Shown in pieces: positions 1 to 13,160 of a stretch of DNA of 64,000 nucleotides (position 1 is its first letter; each line of letters starts with the position of its first letter). This DNA is from Straminergon stramineum (lineage: Eukaryota; Streptophyta; Bryopsida; Hypnales; Calliergonaceae). Made by a program: the position numbers and the translations under genes. Location: assembly GCA_963920665.1 (NCBI GenBank), contig OY987263.1, positions 31,422,547 to 31,486,546 of the forward strand, read 5' to 3'. The notes under the pieces are model-generated. The model did not search any database and was not told the origin of the DNA. It was given only the letters and a program-made list of their open reading frames with translations.

Positions 1-139
1 TTCAATGACATTCAAAATGTATTTTTCACTTGTCTCATATAATTATACACTATTTGACCTCTACCCCAACTATCTAAGTTCCAACATCAATATTTTTAAT
101 GATGAACTAAGTGTTTCTTGCAAATGTATTATGTAAATG

Positions 140-240
140 TATATTCAATACCTTCTCATTCATCCAAAACAATTCTTGAATCTTTAAATGATGGCCTTTA
201 TGTATGACAAATTTAAAGAAATTGAGGTAAAATAAATATT
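140..240 (+). repeat. dispersed repeat D, copy 1
   Basis: By eye this shares many short blocks, in the same order, with 39,528-39,625 inside TPC1 intron 17: ACCTTCTCAT, CATCCAAA, CTTG followed by ATCTTTAAA, then TTTATG and a TTGAGGTAAA-like end. The copies are diverged. The family was not identified. Confidence 0.5.
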
Positions 241-723
241 TGCATAAATATAGAATTAAAATGTGTAAGATTTCAAAAGCAAATTCAAGTGCCATAGTAT
301 GAATCCTTTCATGTGTAATTCTTTTATTGATGTTTGAGCATTTTTGCTTGTACCTTCATACAAATGCTATACTTGCCTCAATTTCATCAAATTGGTCATA
401 AAAAGGTTTGTTTGTTAAATATTCAAGCATCATTATGGATGAATATTTTGGATAAAACATTACTATAAACTTTTTAATTCATCGAATATTGAAGTTAGAG
501 CACTTTCAATTTAATATAACTATGTTCTAAGCATTCCAATTAAAGGAGTTGGATCTGAGTTTCCTTATAAGAGCATTTCCACAACATGACCTCAAGTTGG
601 CCCCTCAAACTAGCTTATTGTCATGCTTTGGATTGATCAAGGATAGCACAACATATAATTATGGGCTTGAGGACCCATTGCAAGACATTTTTTGGCTTAT
701 AAAAATCTGAAATGTAGCTTGGT

Positions 724-740
724 TCTCTCTCTCTCTCTCT
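724..740. repeat. TC dinucleotide microsatellite
   Basis: About eight consecutive TC units in otherwise unremarkable intergenic DNA. Confidence 0.8.
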
Positions 741-1886
741 GGCCTATTGGAAGTCTAACAATCTTGAATGTTGAATCCACATATCACTTGCCATGTCTTT
801 GATTTCGATTTGCTTAAGCCAATTACAAAATGGCCCAAGGTGCAATGGAGAATACAATAAGTACAATGGAATTGCACCCATCTAAGTAGATTTTCACATT
901 GCAACTAAGATAGTATACTTTCTAGTTTAGAATTGTAGCTTAGTTAGAGTCTATACTTATGTACCCTCAATTTTGTGGGTTCTAACTTTATGGCTCAATC
1001 ATCTTTATTTTCCATGTTTCTTTCACTACAAGAGAAAGGGTTGTTTTAAGTATAGTTTTTTAAATAATGACCTATAAATAGTCTTTTAAGTAAGATTTTA
1101 CTGAAAATACATGTTTATACAAAGCTTGGCAATTTCATTCGATTTGAAATCTAAGAAATTATACTTATCCATATACTTTGAGAATGGTCCCAATGAAAAT
1201 TTTAAAGTCTTTTCATGATTTTCACCATTGAAAATTTCAACATGCAAGTGTTTATTTGAAGCTATTTGCAATTTCTACTTATAAACAAAAATTACATTTC
1301 AACAATTGCAAGGTGGATTGTGTAATGGGTTTGATGTCTTTTTATGTGAAATTAAGTTTTCTGAAAGTGCATTTTAGTGTTCTAACACTCTTTGAAGTTG
1401 GTCATGTAACCTCCAATCTCAAAAGAAATATATATGTAAATTTTTGAAACATTGTGGACAAAGACAATGTACTTAAAATAGAAAATGTATATTTTCCTTT
1501 GTATAATCTCACAACTCCTAGGAGATTTCGCACTCAAGGTTAGTACGCATACTAAAAACAAGCTCTATTAACATCTATACAGTTAGATTTGGAAAAAAAC
1601 ACAATTTGCTTCATTGAGGATAACTACAAGCCAATGCTCTTTTTTCATAGTCAAAACACACTTGAAAAGGCATTTAGGGGTTAACGTACTTATTGCAAAG
1701 GGAGTCGTCTCGAGTGGAGATGCTCCCCGGGTTAGCTAACCGGTTACCCCACGGTAAACTGATAGAACCTTGCCTCGTCATTTTCTTCTTGACAGCCTGC
1801 GGAGACTGATTGTCGACATTCATTTTGCAGAGAGCGAGCAACTGAAGCTTTCTAGGGTTTCAAGATCCGCCATCACCATACCGCCG

Positions 1887-2063
1887 GTGAGTGCCTTCTC
1901 ACTTTCTATGGAGCATCATCATTTGTGATTACCTCGTGGCTGTCATTCGTCTCGGGTTCACAACGCGGATTGTGCGAAAATCTTTCTTGGCGGACTGTGA
2001 AATTAGTTTTGTACCTTTGTTTCGGTGGCTTGGAGTCTGGCATCTGATTTTAGGTCCCTGCAG
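1887..2063 (+). other. 5'-UTR intron of the COX7a-like gene
   Basis: A strong donor (CCG then GTGAGT) starts at 1,887 and a polypyrimidine-poor but clear acceptor (CCTGCAG) ends at 2,063, ten bases before the ATG at 2,074. The presumed leader begins near the CTAGGGTTT at about 1,851. A leading intron would explain why the open frame runs upstream of the conserved start. This is inferred from splice signals only. Confidence 0.55.
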
Positions 2064-2073
2064 GAATTTCGCA

Positions 2074-2280
2074 ATGGCTTCGGAAGAAATTGGAAAGACG
2101 CCTGAGTGGGTGATGCAGAAGCAGAAGGCGCTGCAGAGTGTTCACAAGTTCGTTCATCTGAAGGGTCCTCGCGACAGGGTCTCCTCTGTGATCATTCCTG
2201 GGCTTTTGGCTGCTACCGGTCTCACTCTCGTGGGTCGGGGAGTGTACCACATGGCAACGGGTAAAGGGGTGATTGAGTGA
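2074..2280 (+). CDS. Cytochrome c oxidase subunit 7a-like protein
   Basis: This encodes 68 residues in one exon. The pattern QK-x3-Q-x-VHK-x2-HLKGP-x-D-x-V-x-SV-x-IP, followed by LAAT and GRG-x-Y-x-M-x2-G, matches the small plant mitochondrial proteins annotated as COX7a-like (the Arabidopsis At4g21105 type). These are thought to be peripheral single-helix subunits of respiratory complex IV in the inner membrane. The hydrophobic segment at about residues 40-58 (IIPGLLAATGLTLVGRG) is the membrane helix. The start was chosen at 2,074 because the conserved protein begins there. The frame stays open upstream, but an intron appears to separate that stretch (1,887-2,063). Length agrees with the family. 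No neighbour suggests a functional link. Confidence 0.85.
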   Translation: MASEEIGKTPEWVMQKQKALQSVHKFVHLKGPRDRVSSVIIPGLLAATGLTLVGRGVYHMATGKGVIE

Positions 2281-5200
2281 GAGCTTCCTTAATTTTTATG
2301 TTTTGGTGAAAGGTTTCGAGCATGTAGTCATAGGAGACCATTTGACTCTGCTGCCAATAAGAACTGTTAATACATGTGGGTGTGCTCATCTTCTTGTGCC
2401 ACACCTGGTCTCAAATTGCACTAAAGTTATCGTGTGAAAATATCGTCGCCGTTCTTGTGTAGCTTTCTTTCCTGATGTTCGTAGAATTAATTATGTTGGA
2501 CTGACCTGCTTGTGAGGGTCTCTTGATCTGCTGACATTAGGTGTTCGACTTGTGGTCTTACTTCATTATGCTCTTTCTTTTTCATGAACGGTTCTCTTTC
2601 ATACATCTTCAGGACACCGTGCTTCTTGCGCATCGTGAATTCTTAGTATATGTAGATTGGATTTAGAAGTGAAGAAAAGTTACTGCCGAGGTATTTGTGT
2701 TTCTTATATTTTAGTTTGTTTGAAACGATTGAGACGTTTCTTTCAATTGAAAGAAACACACATTACATGAACCAGGGTCCTCTGAAGATCCCGTGCAGGA
2801 TTTTTCGTTGTTGTGATGCATGGATTAGTTCAGGGTTTTGCTGCAAGTGGTTTACGTGATGAAATGGATTGAGATGGTTTTGGACCAAGGTGCTGTTGAA
2901 TGATTTCATCTATGATCTCCCAATTTCCGCGTCTAGACAGTATCGGTTTGCACAATTGTATCTATGGAGCCGTTTGTAACTAGCAATCGCTGGTGCAAAA
3001 TTTGTGACTTCGCCGCAACTAGAAGTTGAGAAGGATGAAATGCCGGGGCTAATTATCATGTCTACAATCCTTGTTTCAATTGGACAACAGTCAAGAATTT
3101 CAATAATACTGCATAGGTGACTCAAAACTGAGCAAAGTGCCAAACGCCAAAGAAAGCAAACCCTAAGTCTGAATGCCGTTCGTGGACTCTTCCCACTTCA
3201 GTTGCAATTTGTCCTCAATACACTATACCCGAGTTGTGAACAAACTTTCTCCGTTTGGTGTGATTCTACCTTAGGTTTTGAAGGTGAGAGCCCAAAGAGT
3301 GTGAACTATTTGTAATTTAAAAATTTTAAGACAAATTTTGAATTAGAAGTTTTCTTCACTTTAGAAATTCATGATAACTTGAAATCTTCATTGTTGAAAA
3401 TCTTCGGACAAATAGAAGACATGTGATTTCATCACCTAGAGAAAAATAAAATATAAAGGTTCATTTCAATAGTAATAAATGGAGCTCACATTGTCAAGTT
3501 CATAATTTTGACTTGCCCTTCCGAGATTAACCTAGTAGGAGCCTTTTTATAAATTTTGAACAATGAATGGACTTGCCATTGGGTTCTAAAAATCCATTTA
3601 GCAATTCAAAGAAGCCTACTAAACATTACAATAGTAATAGCTCTAGACCAAAAATGGTATACCAACAAAGCACTATATGAACCACTAATCCAAGGCAAGA
3701 CATGTACTAATATATTTCCAAGTAGATGCACTCACATACAACATACCACTAACAATCTCAAACAAATCCAACCAAACTCTAGTTGAAACAAAACCATTAG
3801 TGATTCATGTATATTGCATATACCACATTAACCACACCTTCCCATTTCCAAAATTCAACTTACAAATATTATTACACAACATCTGAACACCATAGAAGCA
3901 TGTACAACAAATCCATTTTCTACACTTCAAAATATGAAAGTCAATACTTCACCTCTATAGAACAAAGCTAAAAAATCTACAAATCTACACATTTATCACT
4001 CTTCAATTACATCATGCTCTGAGTAAAGAAAAATCAATATATTAAAAATACAATATAAATAACTATTAAACAAACAATCCATTCATTACACCCAATCCTA
4101 ATGGTGAAGGTGACACAATATTATATGAAATTTACGATTAAGTAAAAAATATGAATATAGGCCTAAGATTCTTTGGACTCCAAAACATCCTAAAAACAAA
4201 ACTCTTAGCAATATATGAAATACTAGTCCTTAGACAAAACAATACCAAATCCACTCATACATTTACAAACTATCTTAATTCTCAACCTTATGAACACACA
4301 AACTAGACACCCTACACTTCAAAACAACCATCTAGACAAATTAATCTTCATAGAAATAATGAAACTAATGCAACATCTAAAGGCCCTACTATACCCACAT
4401 AAAATTTGAGTGCATAGAAACATATAATGAAATAAAGAAGCTACCAAATTACCAAAAGAAGGAACAACCAAAGGTGATGAAAGAATTACAAAAAACACAA
4501 AAATGCACACTAAAGCCTATATTAGCTACAAAGAGCCACCTCCTAAATGTACTTAAACCTTAGAAAGACCCTATTAGACCCTACAATTTTGTCATGGCTA
4601 GTGACTTGTAATTATATGAATGCTTCAACAATATATAATTGTGGAGCAACACTAGAACCAAACATACTTCTTGTACTAAATCACCCAAAAAATGACCAAC
4701 CAACCATCCAACCAAACTCCAACATTATAATACAATTTGTGGAATTTACACATTGCCATGATAGATACACAACAAATATCAAACACTACACAATAACATA
4801 AAAAATCAAGGATGAAAAGTTGCAACTCTATTAAGTACTAACTATCATAGCCCGGTTAGAGGAATCATACATATACAATGACAAAAGAATATAAAGAGTA
4901 TAGAACATACAAATTTAAATAATATCTAATGAGAAGAGCAATTAGAGAAACCCATTACAATGTAGTAAAATACCTTCAATTTATAATATTCACAAAAAAA
5001 AAGCAAGAAATAACCAACCCTAAAGAAAACTAAATTAGACAAATTCTTGTCATTACTTGGCTCAAAATAGAGATGACAACCAACAACATAATTAATGGCC
5101 ATACAATATTCCAATTTAATAAAATTCTGCTATTAGAAAAAAAAATACAATATGGTATAATATGCAAGACAATCATCTAAAACTTACACAAACACTTGAA

Positions 5201-6222
5201 TCATCAAAAGAACTTGTTTACTATTGTTTACAAGCTACCAAGTTTAGATTTGTGACATAGAGTCCAATGCTTGGGGAAAACTATTAGTTAGATAATTTGT
5301 AAGCTAGTTAATTTTTTTTTAAATGGGTTGCAATTAGAATTATTTTGAAGAAACTAGTAAGAAAATCTATAAAATTTCTATTTGGAATAAAAAAATAAAC
5401 AAAACGCTGGACTCAGTCTCTAAAAAACTAGTTCAATGTGGGCACTAAAGGAAAATAGTTGGTAAAACTCAAAAAATATACCAAACACTAAACGAGTTTA
5501 CTCCCAAAAAGAGGCAACAAAGGCAGACCTTGCTTTTCCTATCTCTAAGATATGGCTAGTGGAACTACCTCCATTAGACTCTTCATTCACAATGGTCTCC
5601 AGACCAACATGTTCTAAAAGTATTTCTTTAACAATTGATACATATTAATTTGTGAGATGTATTCAAATTGAAGATCTATTGAAGTCATGCTTTTAGATTC
5701 AATGTAGTTTTGGGTGTACCTACCTTATGTTTAACCCTTAAAAGACGGATTGGTGATTGTGGAAATCATCCCTTCTGGAATTGTGTAACATCATCTACTT
5801 TAAGAAAATAAAAATAAAAATTTCATTGGAGGTCAAACTATTATAGAAGATCTCCCCTTTCCACACAAAATTCTAAGGATGAATAGTAACACTTTTGTCC
5901 TACTACACCAAAAGATATCCTATCATCCATCATCTATTGGACACTAGACGTCCATGTCAACATGTATGGGTTAATTGAACACCGCATGTAAAGTTGAGCA
6001 TAACATCTTGTCTCCATTCCGCAAAAGTACAGTTACTTCTTCATCCATTCTAAACCAACGGATGACACCTAGACCATGGTAATAGGCATTACTCTCATAA
6101 AGCCGCGGATAAGAACCTCTACGACCGCCCTAGGTTGCCGATCTCTTGTCTTGCTCCCGATAAGCCCATGTTTGGGAGTTGCAATTTTGGAGTTGCAATT
6201 CCAGCATTTCTCCAGCGATCAG
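2281..6222. other. Intergenic DNA between COX7a-like and PSA2 genes
   Basis: The first few hundred bases are presumably the 3'-UTR of the COX7a-like gene. From about 3,300 to 5,900 the DNA is strongly AT-rich, with no coding signal on either strand. A dispersed repeat (about 5,762-5,906) ends about 320 bp before the PSA2 start codon. No RNA gene was recognised. Confidence 0.6.
5762..5906 (+). repeat. dispersed repeat A, copy upstream of PSA2
   Basis: Resembles 12,031-12,183, which lies upstream of LHCA1, in the same orientation. Shared blocks in order include ATCATCCCTT, CATTGGA-GTCAAACTATT, TCTCC-CTTT, ACAAAATT, GAATA and TCCTAC. The copies are diverged but colinear over about 150 bp. Both stand upstream of a plastid-protein gene. 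Confidence 0.6.
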
Positions 6223-7501
<1,279 letters not shown>

Positions 7502-8629
7502 TTTGGATTCGTAAGAATGATTCAAGCCTTACTGTATGATTCTCATACTCAATTTTGATACTAAGTTTGAGTTCTGGGAAATGCTCTCCTACACCAGTAG
7601 ATGGCACAGTCTTCGCAAACGTGGACTACCGGTATTTCTCAATGACAGGGGACTTGATAGCCCTGTGGTGTTGTAACGAACGTCACAGTTGCAGTCTTGA
7701 AAAAATTTCCTCTTCTCCACCAGATGTTGTGACCTTGTCTTTGCTGGAGATTGTATTCATCTGACCAGAATGTTACGTTTCTCAAGCTTGAGTTCTTTAA
7801 TCCTATAGTAGGTGTTCCCCATAATGTACTGTATATGATATTCAGATAACAATCCAAAACTTACACCAAAACTAACTTATACTGTACTTGAGCTGATATT
7901 CCTTCGAAACTGCAGATGACCCTAATGGCAAGCGCACATGCTTGCAACGCAGATCGCAATGTTGCACTTTATAGCTGTTGAAACAAGTTCGATGATATTC
8001 TGTTATTCTAAGTTAGTCTAAGTTGTGCAAAATCGATTCCCATCATCATTCTCTTGTTAACTTCAATTCAAAACAAACGTTCGATGATCACACGGTCTAA
8101 AATATTATTGGGTGTCAAGGCTGGCCTACAGGGTTGGTTTTCCAAAAGCTGGATTTCAGAAATCAATCACATAGCACTTTTCATAGGCCCATCCTCAGAA
8201 GGACCGGCCCATGACCATGAACTTGCCCTTCGAAATCCTTCACTCTGGATTTTCCCATTTGGGGAATAAAATTTTGAATATTTGTTTTTCAGAGATGAAA
8301 CCACATGTCTTCTGTAAGCCATGATGAAAACATGAAATAATTACGAATTTCTGTAGCGAAGATTTAGGTCTCTCATCCTTACAGATGTATGTGATAGTGG
8401 ATTCAAGAATTGAATTTTTTTCATAGATCATTGTATGGACCTAAAGTTCAAATTGCAACAAAACATTGAATTTTAACAATTATCTAAAATTCCAAATTGG
8501 AGATGAAACTAGATTGGACAAATTTCATTTCCTAAATTGAACTTAGATTAAAGAATAATAATTTTATGGGTAAAATTCAAATTAAGATCAAGAAGATAGT
8601 GGCTAAAAAATATCATGAAGTGGAAGTTG

Positions 8630-8860
8630 AATTAACCCCTAAAGTTCCAAGGGCATTTTTCTGTCAAAAACCACTCAAAAATGCTACTTCTATTGCATTC
8701 ATCCAAAGAATTAGAAAAAATACTTTTTTTAGAATCTAACCGTAGGATCTTGTACAAAACTTTTCTTGGATCATGTAGTGAAAATTTCATGATGTTTGAC
8801 TGCACGGATTGAAAGATATTAGCATTCAAAGTGAAAGAAAAAGTTTTTTTTTGAAGATGC
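8630..8860 (+). repeat. dispersed repeat B, copy 1
   Basis: Colinear with about 27,790-28,030 in the same orientation. Shared blocks include CACTCAAAA, TGC-ATTTCT-TTGCA, GGATCTTGTAC, GATTG-AAGATATT and GCATT-AAAGTGAA. The copies are diverged. No coding capacity is seen and the class was not recognised. Confidence 0.55.
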
Positions 8861-11723
8861 TCCAATTGACCGCAAAATAAGAAACTCTATATCTTTTACA
8901 TCACTAATCCAAATGGGATGAATCAAAGCTTCTCATTTAGACAAAAATATAATCTATGAGAATAAAATAATGAAAAAATATATTTCAATATTTTACAAAC
9001 TTTTTTGCTACTTGCTTTCCCCCATTTTGAGGTTATTGTGGCATAACTTTTGCTCCCAAGCACCAATTGGAATAAAAATTATATTCCCAGAAAGCTAATA
9101 AGTTTTTCTATCTTATGAGAAAGTCTCAAAAAAATTCACTAAAAATTGTGCTCATAGGAACCTACCCAAAATCCATTTTGTCCCCTGTAGGGACATTGGG
9201 ACTTTGGGACTTACTTTAGGGGTTAACCTATTAAGGACCTCGAGATAGTCCAATTTTCCAAAATAATGAAGACGTATTATAAAATGGAACTCAGAAGAAT
9301 GACTTAATGATGTTTTTCAAAAAATAATTGTTAAATATGATCCATAGATCATACCTATACAATTAGATCAACTTGTACACATCAATATTTTTCAATAACT
9401 TTGAAGCTAAAAATTAAAAAGTCCTTCTAAAATCAATTGTAAATTGAAATTTTATAATTTTCACAAGAATTTTTTTTCTATACATGCAAAATTTTAAGCT
9501 CTGATCATATTGATTTTTGAAGATACTTTACTTTCAAGTTGTTTTTGAAGGATAATTTTTTTCACAAAAAATTTATTTTTTGAAGTCAAACCTACTAGTC
9601 TCCTTGGAATTATAGAATATTTCGTAGCAAAGTCTTCAAAATTTGTATTGTACAACTATTAAAGAACTAACATAAGAATCTTCAAAAAAATCAATAAACT
9701 AAAGAAAACACATTTTTATGTGCTTGGGATGTGTTTGAGTTCATTCATTGTTCAAAATTTGAATTTTTGGTCCTTACAAGGTTAAGCATCTTCTTGTATA
9801 GAAAAGTCAACAATAACACTATAAAAGAATTTCCAACACCATCCATTGCAAATGTGTCTAAATAACTCTCTAAATAAAAAATTGAATTAATTTTTTTTCC
9901 CATCCTATATGGGTTTTTGAAGTCTTCTAGAGGGTACAAATAATTGTTGTCATTGTTTCAAGGCTAGTATGAAGTGACTTATGATTAGAAAATCATTGCT
10001 CCTCTTTTTGTGACAATATGACCCAATTCTTATGAAGCCATTGCTTGAGTCATTCTAGTCTTCTATATCATGTGTTCTTAAAAGTGTCAACTTCCTAATG
10101 TCAGTTTTTCGTAGAGGCTTTAAATGTTGGTTGAGTTTTCAACATTTGACATTGGTAGAATATCTTGCCTCTTTGCATTAACCAAGGAATGCATAGCACT
10201 ATTGAATAATGTTATGTAGGGTCAAAATAAGTTTTTTCATATCATATATTATGCAAAAAATACAAGGGGCCAAATATACTAATTGAAAAACTAGAAAGAA
10301 AACAATAGTTGGATTTGCTGATTTTGAATCATTGGACACTCAATACTTTGCTATTTTGAATATGGAGGTATTCAATAATAGAAGTGTTACATAAAATTTT
10401 GGAATACATTTTGAAACTTTGAATATTGGAAGTTGTTTAACAAATATTTAAAACATAAAATACAAGTATTCATAGTTTGTATTTGGGCAAACACAAACTA
10501 AGATGTAAATTTAAATTTAATTTTCTTACAATCATCATGAATTTGATAAATGAATATGTATATATAGTGTTTTTATTTCACCACATACTTATAGAATTGT
10601 CAATCTCAATAAAAGTCACATTTGTTTTTTATAAGTCAATATGAGTGACATGAAGAACACACTTGGGAGTTTACAATTATAGCATACAATGAGAATTATT
10701 TTGAATGAGATAGAGATTGGTCCTTTAATAATAGAATATTTAAATTAGAAAAGATTTCATTTTGCATAACCCTTCTACATTACTAGTTGAAACTAAGGCC
10801 TATACATAATAGGCTTTCATCCTTCCTTCAATTCTTCTTTTCTATTGGTTCTTGAGGAGCCAAGCATCTCTTTTAAGCTATTCAATGACCACACTTCAAA
10901 AATTTATACTTTGTTATAGAAATATATTTTCAAATCTACTACCTTCATGTACACTTGTCTTTATAGGAAAAAATAAAATTTACATATATTCAACCATCCC
11001 AAAAGGGACAAGGTGTCCATTTTACCCACAATAAACTCAAGTACTTTAAATCTAAAATTCACAAACGTGGTGTATGTTGAATCTACCTGTGCTCCAAAAG
11101 ATTCCTTGAATACAAGCCAAGGTACATAGTGGAGCTTACAATAAATCTGAGGTGAACATTTGAAGGTGAATATGATTTTAAAGCACCCTTCAATACCAAA
11201 TTCAAAAGTTCATAACCAATTCAATTAGAGTCTAAGAATATTAACCTAAGTATATTACATGGAATTCCTATTGACCTTGCATAAGAAATTGAATGAAAAC
11301 TATTGTACAATGCTTCTCGAAGTATTTATCAAGGCTAAATGAAAGCAAACCTATTATGAACCTCAACCAATTGTGTCCTTGTGTACATATGTCCAATATT
11401 TTAGCTATCTTTCCAACTATACCTTTATCTACATCTCTCCAACATTTCATTTTCCCACATTGCATCCCTACGTACTTTTATTCCACATTTCATTTAAAAA
11501 GAGGATCTACAAGGAGGGTACACTCAAAATTGCACCTTGCTTAAAATTGCCATTTTCACCATATATATTTATATATATGGAAGATGCAATTTTAAAACAA
11601 CTACCAAACAAAACTTTAACCTTTTGCATACGATATGCAAATGTCACGTTCTTTAGTGCATTGGAACCTCCCTTCCCTTGCCAACAAGAAAATATAATAA
11701 TTTGACTAGTCTAATAATAGTAA

Positions 11724-11976
11724 CTACACAAAACAATGAAATTAGGTTGCCCCACACTAATTTCTCGATAGTTGACACTATATAAATGTTTTCAACTATT
11801 GTACAAGAATGCACCACTTCTGAATTAGGTATTATTGTAATTGGGACTTATGAACCTCTATGTGTACAAATGGAATATTTTAGAAATATTTATTGACTTT
11901 GATGGCTTGTAAAGTAACTTTCTTGATGTAAAGAAACCTAATTGTTAAGGCAACCTAATTTCACTACTTTGTGCAG
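11724..11976. mobile_element. MITE copy 1 (non-autonomous inverted-repeat DNA element)
   Basis: About 253 bp bounded by inverted termini of about 28 bp. The inner part, GAAATTAGGTTGCC, is perfect at both ends. The outer part is CTACACAAAA on the left and CTGCACAAAG on the right. Two other copies are at 32,008-32,262 and 59,687-59,890. The interior also matches (CCCCACACTAATTT, ACTATATAAAT, ATTGTAATTGGGACT, GACTTTGATGGC) and has no coding capacity. A convincing target duplication was not found. The superfamily is unassigned; a CAC-type end might hint at CMC/CACTA. Confidence 0.85.
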
Positions 11977-12030
11977 GCATAATAGCAAAAATTTGTGGTT
12001 TGGGGGATACCTACCTCAACTCGCAAAATA

Positions 12031-12183
12031 TGGAGATCATCCCTTTTGTCAGCGAGTTTGAATTTGTGGTTTTTAAAATAGAAAAAAAATCCAAAAACAC
12101 TCATTGGAAGTCAAACTATTGTGGAATATCTCCTCTTTTCTTACAAAATTATGAGGAAGAATAATTAGACTTCTTTCCTACAT
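12031..12183 (+). repeat. dispersed repeat A, copy upstream of LHCA1
   Basis: Second copy of the element described at 5,762-5,906, in the same orientation. It begins 55 bp after a MITE copy and ends about 1 kb before the LHCA1 start codon. Confidence 0.6.
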
Positions 12184-12951
12184 AAAAGTATTCTCTCACA
12201 TTCATTGTCCACTCAACGGCTCTGGCGTCCTTGAAGGATAAATGGGCATGTTTCCCATAGAAGACCACTTTTTATTAGGGATCGTCACATCTTCTTCTTC
12301 ACTACTCACAAATTCTCCTGCAAATGGAGACATGGAGGCTTTGAACTAGCTTTAGGTTGGCTCTCCGGAGCCGAATATTCTTCTATCGTGAAGAGTTCTT
12401 TGCATCAATTATTCTCCTTTGGAGGTGAATAATGGACGGGGAAAACTCTTAGCAAAAGAAGAATATTCTACCCTGCTTGCTTTTCACCTCCTTGGTGCAT
12501 CTCCATTGGTTCCTTGTGTTATGCTGTCGTAGCTTTTGCACAACTTCAGTGTTTGCGAGTACATTCTCCATTTCCATTCTCCACTCACAAGAAAGGGGTG
12601 TCACACCTTCTTCAGGATTTCAAATGGCCCATTCGCTCCTCGTTTTTCTCATTCTTGAAAGAATTTTTGTTCAGAGAAGAAGGTGTGACAACCCCTATTA
12701 TAATCCTGCCCCCATGGAACCCAACCTGGATATAATTTTCATTTCCCAGTAAAACCCCAGCCCTAACTTCCTCAGAGCCAATTGAAACGCAAGGTGGGGA
12801 TCCGAAAGCCCACCCAGGCCTTCCAATAGTATTCCCCCCGGGGGATCCTGCCCCTCCCAAAGTCCCAATAACTTGGCACCACGGCCACGCGCCCCCCAGC
12901 CCAACCACGGCCATGGGCTCCCTTCCCTACCCGCGCCCGATCCATCCCTGA

Positions 12952-12991
12952 CCAATGGGCGAAAGGGCGCGTGATTCCCAAACTCCTTATC
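12952..12991 (+). promoter_or_regulatory. Candidate LHCA1 promoter motifs (CCAAT box and I-box)
   Basis: A CCAAT pentamer lies at 12,952-12,956 and CTTATC (reverse of the GATAAG I-box common in light-regulated genes) at 12,986-12,991. Both are about 170-210 bp before the LHCA1 ATG in a GC-rich stretch. The CTGCAG just before the ATG could also be an acceptor of a leader intron. Motif matches this short are weak evidence. Confidence 0.3.
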
Positions 12992-13160
12992 TCTTCTCCA
13001 CCACCCGCAGCCATGGCCGATAACAGGCTCCTGCGCCCGCCCTTCCTCTCCGAACGAGCTGAGCATACAGTCATCCCCTGCTGCAGGCCGCGCCCAATTC
13101 CTGTCCCGTCGCAAGCCTCTGTTTGTTTGGTGATCGAGTGAGTGCGTGTTTTCTGCAGCG

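Larger units (their letters stand above)
1..1830. other. AT-rich intergenic DNA, no gene seen
   Basis: No open frame here resembles a known protein, and splice-linked coding exons are not visible. A short TC microsatellite lies at about 724-740. The stretch at about 140-240 resembles a piece of TPC1 intron 17 (about 39,528-39,625) and is listed as a repeat. The last 100 bases lead into the COX7a-like gene. Confidence 0.6.
7502..12951. other. Long AT-rich intergenic region between PSA2 and LHCA1
   Basis: No gene is supported on either strand. It contains repeat B (about 8,630-8,860), a MITE copy (11,724-11,976) and repeat A (12,031-12,183). Short open frames at about 10,850-11,700 and 12,480-12,750 have no recognisable protein features. 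From about 12,700 the DNA becomes GC-rich as it approaches LHCA1. Confidence 0.6.
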